Shown here piece after piece: positions 1 through 6,285 of a DNA stretch of 6,741 nucleotides. Made by a program: the position numbers and the translations under genes. Numbering within the stretch: position 1 is the stretch's first letter; every line of letters begins with the position of its first letter. This stretch comes from Deltaproteobacteria bacterium (lineage in GTDB: Bacteria > Desulfobacterota > DSM-4660 > Desulfatiglandales > HGW-15): contig JAFDIC010000220.1 in assembly GCA_019308525.1 (NCBI GenBank), positions 1 through 6,741 on the forward strand, in the 5' to 3' direction. Below the pieces are notes generated by a model. That model saw only the letters and a list, made by a program, of their open reading frames with translations, had not been told where the DNA came from and made no database searches.

Positions 1-1
1 T

Positions 2-253
2 GCCCTGATCCTCGGCATCTACCCCCGTTGGTCAGCGCTGATTGTCAGTGGCATGTTGCTTGGGTTCATAATCGCCCAGTCCATCAATTTCATAAGGGGC
101 CACGAGTTTGACTGCGGTTGTTTTTCAGTTGCCGACTCCGGGGAAAAGGCCTCTCCGCGGCGGATGATCTTTCGCGATGTCATACTGTTCCTACTGGGTC
201 TCCATGTCCTTTTCTACAATAACCTGAGGAGATGGTGCATTCGTGAACGTTGA
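2..253 (+). CDS. MauE/DoxX-like redox-associated membrane protein, C-terminal part (5' end outside window)
   Basis: The reading frame is open from the left edge and gives 83 residues ending at a TGA. Two hydrophobic segments are visible, roughly residues 12-31 (around LIVSGMLLGFIIAQ) and 58-74 (around VILFLLGLHVLF). Between them lies a DCGCF motif followed by a short polar loop and an Arg-rich stretch. A CGCF motif between the last two helices is typical of MauE-like proteins, four-helix membrane proteins of the DoxX superfamily. MauE itself is needed for methylamine dehydrogenase maturation; relatives often sit beside rhodanese or thioredoxin-like genes and are thought to handle disulfide or thiol redox chemistry at the membrane. 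The basic C-terminus (RRWCIRER) looks like a natural end on the cytoplasmic side. Substrate and partner cannot be told from this fragment. The stop codon lies almost directly against the remains of a metal-transporting ATPase. Confidence 0.65.
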   Translation, partial: ALILGIYPRWSALIVSGMLLGFIIAQSINFIRGHEFDCGCFSVADSGEKASPRRMIFRDVILFLLGLHVLFYNNLRRWCIRER

Positions 254-316
254 AGTGCTTGAAAGACCCCTCCATGTCCAAGAGCATGAAACAAGGAAGT
301 TAATATGGTTGAAAAC
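247..316 (+). other. Decayed junction with frame-broken remnants of the ATPase actuator/TM5 linker
   Basis: No continuous frame leads into the ATPase from upstream. Family-like fragments occur in different frames: frame 2 at 293-316 reads KEVNMVEN, close to the usual K-I-L-x-M/L-V-E-N segment before TM5, and frame 1 resumes at 313 with KLNTKFARYYTP, matching the family's KFITKFARYYTP. About eight residues that normally separate these two motifs are missing. A weaker possible remnant (LKDPSMSKSMKQ, frame 1, from 259) precedes them. The remnants begin only a few bases after the MauE-like stop at 253, so the recombination point is probably within 243-262. The later motifs are clear; the assignment upstream of 290 is tentative. 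Confidence 0.45.
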
Positions 317-1518
317 TCAACACCAAGTTTGCGAGATACTACACGCCGTCAGTCGTTTTCTGCGCTGTCGCCTTGGCTATTGTACCGGTCGTACTCTACA
401 ATATTCCCGCCCTGTCCCAAATGTTTGTCCACAAGGAGACCTTTTCGGAATGGATATACAAGGCACTAATATTCCTGGTCATATCGTGCCCATGCGCCCT
501 GGTCATATCCATTCCTCTGGGCTTTTTTGGGGGTATCGGTGCTGCGTCCAGACGGGGGGTCCTGGTAAAGGGCTCCAATTTCCTGGAGGGCTTGAACAGC
601 CTTCACACTATTGTCTGGGATAAGACCGGGACATTGACCAGGGGGGTCTTCAGGGTCACTGATGTTGTCACACGCAACGGCTTCTCCAGGGGGGACCTCC
701 TGGATTATGCTGCCCACGCGGAGTTTCATTCCAGTCACCCGATAGCTCAGTCCATTCGAGAGGCCTACGACGGAAACATCGATGAAAGTTCCATAGAAAC
801 TCACAAGGAAGTTTCAGGGCACGGGGTCAAAGCCCTGGTAAAGGGACACGAGGTTCTGGCGGGAAACGACAGGTTACTGCACCGGCTGGGTATCGTCCAT
901 GACTCCTGTAATGTCGAAGGTACCGTGGTGCACGTGGCGATTGACGGTACCTATGCCGGTTATGTTCTCATCTCTGATGAAACAAAGCCTGATGCGCAAA
1001 AGGCCATTCAAGGGCTCAAGGCTCTTGGTGTCAAGAGGCAGATCATGCTCACAGGCGACAGACCTGAAGTGGCTGAATCTGTCTCCAAGAAGCTCGGACT
1101 TGATGGATTTTTCGCAGGACTTCTTCCCCATGAAAAGGTGGAAAAGGTTGAAGAACTCATGCTAGAAAGAACCAACGATGACGACCTGATAGCCTTCGTG
1201 GGTGACGGAATAAATGATGCTCCCGTACTCATACGCTCAGACATTGGAATCGCCATGGGCGCTCTGGGTTCGGATGCCGCCATTGATGCCGCGGACATCG
1301 TCTTGATGAGCGATGAGCCTTCCAGAATTCCGGTGGCGGTGAATGTTGCCAGAAAGACCAGGGTGATCGTGTGGCAGAACATCGTGTTTGCAATGGGCGT
1401 AAAGGGCCTGTTCCTGGTCATTGGCGCTTACGGCATCGCCACCATGTGGGAGGCGGTTTTTGCTGACGTTGGCGTTGCCCTTTTGGCTATATTGAACGCC
1501 ACACGGATTCTGAAATGA
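313..1518 (+). pseudogene. P1B-type heavy-metal (Zn2+/Cd2+/Pb2+) translocating ATPase, 5'-truncated
   Basis: Intact members (CadA/ZntA) are about 620-750 residues and use ATP to export divalent heavy metals across the inner membrane. Here only about 400 residues remain. Counting from the TTG at 373 as residue 1, the motifs are: TM6 metal site S-CPC-AL (39-41), phosphorylation site DKTGT (Asp83), the His-Pro of the nucleotide domain (122-123), E-V-SGHG (146-151), TGD (227-229), hinge GDGINDAP (277-284), and C-terminal helices with Lys344 and Asp365. A Lys in TM7 and an Asp in TM8 are what Zn/Cd/Pb-type (P1B-2) pumps use. TM5 sequence (KFARYYTP) lies upstream of the first possible start, and a TGA at 310-312 closes the frame. 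Metal-binding N-terminus, TM1-4 and actuator domain with its TGE loop are absent, so the product could not pump. The remaining frame is clean, suggesting recent truncation or an assembly fault. It converges with the downstream gene pair. Confidence 0.8.
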
Positions 1519-1610
1519 ATCTCCCGGGCAATAAGGCAAAGGTGTCTTCCAGCTTCCTCCAACCAATGCGGCCATGGTCATCATGACTGTCAACCTTGAT
1601 AGCCAGGCGT

Positions 1611-2006
1611 CTATTTCAATGGCCACTCACCGCGTTCCTTGAGCACATCCCTGTAAACCTCCAGTGCCTCGTTTACCGCCGGCATGCCTCCATAGGTGGC
1701 AAGTTGGAAAAAGACTTCGGCCAGCTTCCTGGGGTCGCATCCCACGTTCAATGCCGCGTCTACGTGTAGTCTCAGTTCATCCCTTGCCCGAAGGGCGGCA
1801 AGCATGGCGCACGCGGCCATCTGCCTTTCCTGGAGGGTGAGAACGGTCCTTGAGTAAAGATTCCCGGTGATAAACATGGAAAGATCATTGGCTAGATCCC
1901 TGTCAAATGCCTTCCATAGAAAGTATGGAGGGTCCATCTTTATCCCCTTGCCAAAGAGTTTCTTGGCTGTCTCTTGTGTCCTTTTCTTTATTTGCTCTTC
2001 ACTCAC
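1611..2006 (-). CDS. Carboxymuconolactone decarboxylase (CMD/AhpD superfamily) protein
   Basis: This gene encodes 131 residues, the usual size of a single-domain CMD protein. The core runs about residues 40-122, with the typical second half E-L-x-L-H81-V-x-A-A-L-N-x-G89 followed by a helix and Y105-G-G-M-P109. Relatives include gamma-carboxymuconolactone decarboxylase (PcaC) and AhpD. The AhpD-type CxxC redox pair is absent: only two well-separated cysteines, Cys66 and Cys90, are present, so an alkylhydroperoxidase role is unlikely. The true substrate is unknown, and no beta-ketoadipate pathway genes are nearby. The start is a GTG at 2004-2006, chosen because GAGGAGA lies 8 nt upstream. It follows the sensor kinase in the same direction after 141 nt, so it could be co-transcribed. 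That gap holds only weak, short inverted repeats such as CCACGGTGG at 2101-2109. No transmembrane segment or signal peptide is seen, so it is probably cytoplasmic. Confidence 0.8.
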   Translation of the reverse strand: MSEEQIKKRTQETAKKLFGKGIKMDPPYFLWKAFDRDLANDLSMFITGNLYSRTVLTLQERQMAACAMLAALRARDELRLHVDAALNVGCDPRKLAEVFFQLATYGGMPAVNEALEVYRDVLKERGEWPLK

Positions 2007-2014
2007 GTCAAGAT

Positions 2015-2021
2015 TCTCCTC
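2015..2021 (-). promoter_or_regulatory. Shine-Dalgarno site for the GTG-started CMD gene
   Basis: On the minus strand the sequence GAGGAGA lies 8 nt before the GTG at 2004-2006. It decides the start: an ATG overlaps the upstream end of this site but is in another frame and meets a TGA within seven codons. Confidence 0.6.
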
Positions 2022-2147
2022 ATGATCGCATGTTGGTTCTATCCGGCAGAAACGCCCCGGATGCCCGCCGCCCTGATTTCACCACAGGCTGGTTCATCCT
2101 CCACGGTGGCCTGCTGGGTCTGGAGTTCTGGCAAGGGGAGCCTGCCT

Positions 2148-4109
2148 CTAGGTTCCACCCTCGCCCAAGACCTCCTTTATCTTCCTGTCAAGATCCTGGA
2201 TACCGAAAGGCTTCTGTATAAATCCGTTACATCCCTTTTTCAAGACCTCGCTGGCTTGGCCATTAAGGCTGTAACCGCTTGAAAGGAGCACCTTTGCACT
2301 GGGATTCAACCCTCTTATCTTGTCAAAGACTTCCCCCCCATTCATGTCCGGCATTATCATGTCAAGTATGACCAGATCAATCTGACTCTTGTGCTGGTCA
2401 TAGATCTCGACGGCCTCTTCTCCGCTCTTCGCCACCAAGACCTGGAATCCCATTCTCTCCAACATCTGCCTGCCAACATCAAGGATGATATCCTCATCGT
2501 CAACCAGGAGGACAGTCCTTTGGCCGTCAAAGATCTCTTTCGAGTTGTCCATTTTTCTCGCCGCCTCTTTCCTTAAGGCCGGAAGGTAGATCCGAAATGT
2601 GGTACCCTCTCCCTTCCGGCTTTGAAGATTGATAATTCCGCGATGATTCCTGATGATGCCGTATGCCGAAGCAAGACCCAGCCCGGTTCCCCTGGCGATT
2701 TCCCTGGTGGTGAAAAACGGATCAAAAACCCTCTTTTGCGTCGCCTCATCCATGCCCATGCCAGTGTCCCTGACGGAAACCATCACGTAGTGGCCTGGTG
2801 CGACCTTGTATTTTCTGACAAAGTCCTCAGACAATGCCACATTCTTTGTTTCGATATACAAATCACCTCCTCCCGGCATGGCCTGCCATGCATTCATGTA
2901 CAGGTTCAGCAGTACATGCTCGATCTGGCCCTGGTCAACCTCTACCTTCCAGATGTTCTCCTGGTACTTGGTATGTATCCTCAGACCTTCCTTTGATCTC
3001 CCGAAAATTCTTGCACTCTTTTCCACAATCTGATTGAGGTCAGCAGTCTTTACTTCGTATTTCCCCCCCCTTGCGAAACCCAGGAGTTTCTTGTTGACCT
3101 CCGCACCCTTGAACACGGATTTCTCAATGCTCTTGAGCCTCTCATAGTGGGGATGCGACTCGTCCATGTCCAACAACACCAGGGAGGTGTTCCCCTGAAT
3201 ATTCATGAGGAGGTTATTGAAATCATGGGCAACTCCGGCCGCCATCTGAGCAAGGGCACGGAACTTTTCATATTCATGGAGTTTCTTCTGGACCTCCAAT
3301 TCATCTTCCCTGGATTCTTTCAGTTCCGTGTAAAGTCGGGCATTTTCAATGGCCAGGGCGGCATTGGTTGAGAAAATACTCAGCAGATACGCATCTTCCT
3401 GTGTAAAGGAGCTTCCGTCTATCTTGTTTATAGCCTCGATTACCCCTATAAGTCTTGTCCTGGATTTGAGGGGGACACACAGGATGGATTTTGTCTCAAT
3501 CCCGCTTATCTTGTCGATCTCAGGATAAAACCTCGGATCATCCCGGGCATTTGGAACGATGAGGGGCCTGCCCTTCTGGGCGACCCAGCCTGCGATACCC
3601 TTTCCAGGGGGAATTCGGATATCTTTCAAGGAATCCGCCTTGGGCCCGGTCGGGATACTGAAGACCAGTTCTCCGGATTCTTCGTCCAAGAGCATCAGGC
3701 TGCTTGCGTAGGAATTTGTCACCCTGTCCACGTATTTCATTATGATAGACAGCACCTCGCTCAGGTTGAGAGTGGAGTTCACCAGCGAACTTGTCTCAAT
3801 GGCAATTCCAAGTTTTTCGCTGTCCAACCTTTTGTAGACTTCCGTCATCTGTTCCTGGTCCCGGAGGGCGATCTCGATCTGCTCCATGGTCGCAAATCCC
3901 ATGTAGTTCAGAATAACTCCGAGCAAAGGGACCCGTTCCATTTTCCTCGCAACACGCCTGCCTGATACCAGACTCACCCCACTTCCAGGCCCCTCCGTCA
4001 CCCTCTCGCGATACAACTCCTCCTGCCTCTCAAGGGCCTGCTCAAGTTCATCCCTGGTAATGAACCCAAGATCAATCATTATTTCGCCAAGGAGCCGCCT
4101 GAATATCAT
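2148..4109 (-). CDS. Hybrid sensor histidine kinase: MshEN-like repeats, GAF, HisKA, HATPase, receiver
   Basis: This 653-residue protein has no transmembrane segment and is probably a cytoplasmic sensor. Residues 6-29 and 62-85 each fit the pattern L-L-G-x6-G-h-h-x4-L/I-x3-L-x2-Q of the MshEN/T2SSE N-terminal repeat. A GAF domain spans about 115-258, then a probable coiled coil (259-285). The H-box has His295 in AHDFNNLL. The ATPase domain shows the N-box Asn406, Asp448 in DTGMGM, DPFFTT (463-468) and GTGLGL (474-479). The receiver (about 531-648) has Asp537/Asp538, phospho-acceptor Asp583, Ser610/611 and Lys633, all intact. The expected reaction is autophosphorylation on His295 with transfer to Asp583; no separate output domain is seen, so a further phosphotransfer partner or response regulator elsewhere is likely. 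The ATG at 4107-4109 is preceded by AGGGG at 4 nt. The coding strand carries an eight-G run at 3063-3070. The ligand of the GAF domain is unknown. Confidence 0.93.
   Translation of the reverse strand: MIFRRLLGEIMIDLGFITRDELEQALERQEELYRERVTEGPGSGVSLVSGRRVARKMERVPLLGVILNYMGFATMEQIEIALRDQEQMTEVYKRLDSEKLGIAIETSSLVNSTLNLSEVLSIIMKYVDRVTNSYASSLMLLDEESGELVFSIPTGPKADSLKDIRIPPGKGIAGWVAQKGRPLIVPNARDDPRFYPEIDKISGIETKSILCVPLKSRTRLIGVIEAINKIDGSSFTQEDAYLLSIFSTNAALAIENARLYTELKESREDELEVQKKLHEYEKFRALAQMAAGVAHDFNNLLMNIQGNTSLVLLDMDESHPHYERLKSIEKSVFKGAEVNKKLLGFARGGKYEVKTADLNQIVEKSARIFGRSKEGLRIHTKYQENIWKVEVDQGQIEHVLLNLYMNAWQAMPGGGDLYIETKNVALSEDFVRKYKVAPGHYVMVSVRDTGMGMDEATQKRVFDPFFTTREIARGTGLGLASAYGIIRNHRGIINLQSRKGEGTTFRIYLPALRKEAARKMDNSKEIFDGQRTVLLVDDEDIILDVGRQMLERMGFQVLVAKSGEEAVEIYDQHKSQIDLVILDMIMPDMNGGEVFDKIRGLNPSAKVLLSSGYSLNGQASEVLKKGCNGFIQKPFGIQDLDRKIKEVLGEGGT
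3063..3070. repeat. Homopolymer C8 (G8 on the coding strand) inside the kinase gene
   Basis: Eight identical bases encode part of Arg347-Gly348-Gly349 between the H-box and the ATPase domain. A one-base slip would shift the frame and remove the ATPase and receiver domains. A shorter run of seven (2333-2339) lies in the receiver part. Both are intact in this copy. Confidence 0.6.
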
Positions 4110-4176
4110 TTTTCCCCTATCTCACGGGTTAAACAGGTGCAATTGACCAATCTGGTAAGTATATCCACTTGTAGGA

Positions 4177-4194
4177 AAGGATTGATAAATCCTT
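4177..4194. repeat. Perfect 7-bp inverted repeat, possible operator
   Basis: AAGGATT, a 4-nt centre GATA, then AATCCTT. No T-run follows on either strand, so it is not a terminator. Its position over a candidate kinase -10 would suit a repressor site. This is inference from position and symmetry alone. Confidence 0.3.
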
Positions 4195-4210
4195 AACAAA
4201 AACACCTCAA
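4182..4210 (-). promoter_or_regulatory. Candidate weaker promoter for the kinase (proximal)
   Basis: On the minus strand TTGAGG (4205-4210), a 17-nt spacer and TATCAA (4182-4187) match the consensus at four of six positions each. The -10 lies in the centre of a perfect inverted repeat (4177-4194). In AT-rich DNA such matches arise easily by chance. Confidence 0.2.
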
Positions 4211-4270
4211 ATAACATAAGCAAATTTTGTTTAAAACACTTTTCTTTAGTAAGCTTTATAAACGTCCTTT

Positions 4271-4299
4271 AAGTTACCTTTAGTTTATTTGATTGTCAA
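4271..4299 (-). promoter_or_regulatory. Candidate sigma70-type promoter for the hybrid kinase (distal)
   Basis: On the minus strand a perfect -35 TTGACA (4294-4299) is followed by a 17-nt spacer and TAACTT (4271-4276). The -10 keeps the key first T, second A and last T but only three of six bases overall. It would give a leader of about 155 nt before the kinase ATG. Confidence 0.35.
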
Positions 4300-4452
4300 T
4301 AGGATTTCTGAAGAATGCTTTCCCTTTCTGTCATAGGCAGAAATCCGCAGCCTCCAGCCCGACGGGCGGTTGACTTTACGGGGTGTTATGTGGAAGATTG
4401 GCAGGGCATGGAATCAGACACGAAAAAAGCGTTGGGAGGGTCCCAGGTGGCA

Positions 4453-4989
4453 ATGAACTATTGTAGTAATTGTGGTGCATCCTTAAATCGATACATACCG
4501 CCCGGTGACGACAGGCCGCGTTACGTGTGCGATGAATGCAACACGATTCATTACGAGAACCCAAAGATCGTGGTCGGTTGCATCCCCGAGTGGAAGGACA
4601 GGATATTGCTCTGCAAGAGATCCATTGAGCCTCGGTACGGTTACTGGACTGCCCCGGCAGGCTTCCTTGAGAACGGGGAGACCGTGGTGGAGGGCGCTCG
4701 AAGGGAAACCCTTGAAGAGGCCTGTGCCCATGTGGAGATTTTGAGCCCTTATGCCCTCTTTGATCTTACCCACGTTAACCAGGTCTATCTCATTTTCAGG
4801 GCGCGTCTAGTTGAAAAGAAGTTCAAGCCCGGGCACGAGAGCCTGGAAGTCAAGCTTTTTCGTGAAGAAGAGATTCCCTGGAATCAAATAGCATTCCTTT
4901 CCATAAGAGAGGCCCTTTGCCTCTACTTTCAGGACAGAAGCAGAGGGAAATTCCCGCTTCACACGGGGACGATTTCACCCGGCCAATAG
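4453..4989 (+). CDS. Zinc-ribbon Nudix hydrolase
   Basis: From the ATG at 4453 the product has 178 residues. It begins with a four-Cys zinc ribbon (Cys4, Cys7, Cys26, Cys29) followed by HYENPKIVVG, the usual lead into this Nudix subfamily. The Nudix box spans 70-92: Gly70, Glu76, then R84-E-T-L-E88-E89, with all metal-binding acidic residues present. The conserved Gly of the EExG end is Cys91 here. Nudix enzymes hydrolyse nucleoside diphosphates linked to another group; zinc-ribbon members include ADP-ribose, NADH-type and FAD pyrophosphatases, but the substrate cannot be read from this sequence. Start choice: the frame is open back to ATGs at 4408 and 4315, but the family normally starts just before the YCSNCG ribbon and the extra 46 residues are not recognisable. 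GGAGG at 4435-4439 (13 nt away, rather far) and AGGTGG at 4445-4450 (very close) leave the start open. It probably acts in the cytoplasm. Confidence 0.85.
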   Translation: MNYCSNCGASLNRYIPPGDDRPRYVCDECNTIHYENPKIVVGCIPEWKDRILLCKRSIEPRYGYWTAPAGFLENGETVVEGARRETLEEACAHVEILSPYALFDLTHVNQVYLIFRARLVEKKFKPGHESLEVKLFREEEIPWNQIAFLSIREALCLYFQDRSRGKFPLHTGTISPGQ

Positions 4990-4999
4990 GCAAAGATTG

Positions 5000-5051
5000 T
5001 TCCCGGGGGGACATTGATCCCACGCCGGGATGCGCGTCTTTCCCCGGGGGA
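5000..5051. repeat. GC-rich palindromic cluster after the Nudix gene
   Basis: TCCCGG (5001-5006) can pair with CCGGGA (5025-5030), enclosing a second stem GGGA/TCCC (5008-5011 with 5018-5021). A near copy of the first arm, TTCCCCGGGGGA, follows at 5040-5051 and is itself almost self-complementary. It could stop Nudix transcripts, but no T-run follows either hairpin, so an intrinsic terminator is not well supported. Confidence 0.3.
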
Positions 5052-5060
5052 GAATGGCGA

Positions 5061-5090
5061 TTGACATCAGGAGGACAGTATCAATATAAT
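5061..5090 (+). promoter_or_regulatory. Strong sigma70-type promoter of the rfbB-rfbA operon
   Basis: Both hexamers match the consensus exactly: TTGACA at 5061-5066 and TATAAT at 5085-5090, with an 18-nt spacer (one above the 17-nt optimum). It lies in the intergenic gap and faces rfbB. Transcription would start near 5096-5098, leaving a leader of about 100 nt. A high basal rate is expected from the consensus match. Confidence 0.75.
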
Positions 5091-5096
5091 TCTCTG

Positions 5097-5199
5097 AGCA
5101 TGCAATAGCGGACACCAGGGGAACAGACCCTATTTTCGCCCCTGAAGATAAAGGCATCGGTTCCCCAAAAAACAGGATGCTCATCAGCAGGGAACTATC
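5097..5199 (+). promoter_or_regulatory. rfbB leader with mutually exclusive pairing segments around the RBS
   Basis: GGGGAAC (5118-5124) is complementary over 7 bp to GTTCCCC (5160-5166). GTTCCC (5160-5165) can instead pair over 6 bp with GGGAAC (5190-5195), which contains the ribosome binding site AGGGA (5189-5193; 6 nt before the ATG). A third option pairs AGGG (5117-5120) with CCCT (5128-5131). The layout resembles a switch between exposed and hidden RBS, but no known riboswitch class is recognised, and such short complements may be chance. Confidence 0.3.
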
Positions 5200-6285
5200 A
5201 TGAATGTGCTCGTCACCGGCGGTTGCGGGTTCATCGGCAGCAATTTCATAAGATTCCTCCTCAGCAGGAGAAAACACGTAAGGGTCATCAATGTGGACAA
5301 GTTGACCTATGCCGGTAACCCTGCCAACCTGAAAGATGTGGCAGAAAACCATCCAGATCGTTATCTCTTTATCAAGGCCGATATCAGTGACAAGAGAGCG
5401 ATTGGAGATATCTTTGACGGGCACGTAATAGACTGGGTCGTTAACTTTGCTGCTGAATCCCACGTAGACCGCAGTATCCTTGGCCCAGAGGTCTTTATCC
5501 AGGTAAACATTTTCGGCACCTTTAATCTACTGGAAGGCTCGCGCAGGGCCTGGGGCCGTGAAAAGGACAATAACAGCGCGCGAAAGCTCTTTTTGCAAAT
5601 CAGCACAGACGAGGTTTACGGCACACTGGGAGAATCGGGCCTGTTCAGCGAGCAATCCCCCTATGATCCGTCCAGTCCCTATTCGGCAAGCAAGGCCGCT
5701 TCTGACCACCTCGTCAATGCTTATTTCCGCACTTACGGGTTACCCGCCATCATCACCAACTGCTCAAACAATTACGGGCCCTACCAGTTTCCTGAGAAGT
5801 TGATACCACTTATGATAAACAACGCGACAAAAGGTCTTGATCTCCCAGTATATGGTGACGGTGAAAACGTCCGTGACTGGATATACGTGGAAGACCACTG
5901 CGAGGCCCTCCTCAGGGTGCTTGAAAGGGGAACTCCCGGCGAAAAATACAATATCGGCGGTAACTGTGAAAAGAAAAACAAGGACGTGGTAGAGACGATC
6001 TGCGACCAGCTTGATCGAAAACTGGGTCTCCTGGAAGGCCGGCCCAGGCGGACATTGATGAGATACGTGGCAGACAGGCCTGGCCATGACCGCAGGTACG
6101 CCATTGACTGTTCAAAGATAATGTCTCAACTCGGCTGGTCACCGAGGGTATCCTTTGAGCAGGGGATATCCATGACAATAGAGTGGTACCTTGACAATAA
6201 GGAGTGGGTACAAAGCATCATGGACGGCTCTTACATGGAGTATTACAAGACGCAATACGGAGAAAGGTTGGATGGGAGAGGGTAA
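5200..6285 (+). CDS. rfbB: dTDP-glucose 4,6-dehydratase
   Basis: Converts dTDP-D-glucose to dTDP-4-keto-6-deoxy-D-glucose, the second step of dTDP-L-rhamnose synthesis, using bound NAD+. The 361-residue length is typical of RfbB/RmlB. It is an extended short-chain dehydrogenase/reductase: the NAD-binding loop TGGCGFIGS is at 6-14, the catalytic STDEVYG gives Thr136-Asp137-Glu138, and the YxxxK pair is Tyr161 and Lys165 in [11 protein letters not shown]. Family blocks [11 protein letters not shown] (82-92), [14 protein letters not shown] (190-203), [16 protein letters not shown] (218-233) and [13 protein letters not shown] (291-303) are all present, so the enzyme should be active. The ATG at 5200 has AGGGA 6 nt upstream and starts directly at the nucleotide-binding strand, as in the family. 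A consensus promoter lies about 110 nt upstream. Its 3' end overlaps rfbA by 14 nt, indicating translational coupling. It acts in the cytoplasm and supplies precursors for O-antigen or another rhamnose-containing glycan. Confidence 0.96.
   Translation: MNVLVTGGCGFIGSNFIRFLLSRRKHVRVINVDKLTYAGNPANLKDVAENHPDRYLFIKADISDKRAIGDIFDGHVIDWVVNFAAESHVDRSILGPEVFIQVNIFGTFNLLEGSRRAWGREKDNNSARKLFLQISTDEVYGTLGESGLFSEQSPYDPSSPYSASKAASDHLVNAYFRTYGLPAIITNCSNNYGPYQFPEKLIPLMINNATKGLDLPVYGDGENVRDWIYVEDHCEALLRVLERGTPGEKYNIGGNCEKKNKDVVETICDQLDRKLGLLEGRPRRTLMRYVADRPGHDRRYAIDCSKIMSQLGWSPRVSFEQGISMTIEWYLDNKEWVQSIMDGSYMEYYKTQYGERLDGRG

Larger units (their letters stand above)
4110..4314. promoter_or_regulatory. AT-rich divergent intergenic region between kinase and Nudix genes
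   Basis: This roughly 205-nt stretch is much richer in A and T than its flanks and has no coding potential, as expected for back-to-back promoters. Minus-strand candidates are listed separately; another possible -10, TATACT at 4158-4163, lacks a good -35. On the plus strand TATAAA occurs at 4257-4262, but no -35 lies at a suitable distance, so the Nudix promoter is unresolved. Confidence 0.55.

Noticed and set aside
310..312. TGA before the ATPase as a recoded (selenocysteine or read-through) codon
   Set aside because: No matching ATPase frame continues upstream of it, and the neighbouring motifs show a frame break, so decay is the simpler explanation.
243..623. GTG-started plus-strand frame overlapping the MauE-like stop codon
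   Set aside because: It runs out of frame through the ATPase coding region, its protein has no family features, and the conserved CPC and DKTGT motifs are in another frame.
1008..1421. Long minus-strand frames opposite the ATPase
   Set aside because: Ser/Thr/Pro-rich translations typical of antisense shadows; the plus strand carries all conserved motifs.
1519..1610. Bidirectional terminator between the converging ATPase remnant and CMD gene
   Set aside because: Only short symmetric bits such as GTCAT-C-ATGAC (1577-1587) are present, with no usable hairpin plus T-run.
2101..2109. CCACGGTGG palindrome between kinase and CMD genes as a terminator
   Set aside because: The stem is only 4 bp with a one-base centre and no T-run follows on the minus strand.
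4315..4452. N-terminal extension of the Nudix protein from the ATG at 4315
   Set aside because: The frame is open, but the added 46 residues have no recognisable feature and the family usually begins at the zinc ribbon. It is not excluded.
4975..5463. 162-residue minus-strand frame across the rfbB promoter and 5' end
   Set aside because: It is antisense to a clear rfbB gene and its translation resembles no known family.
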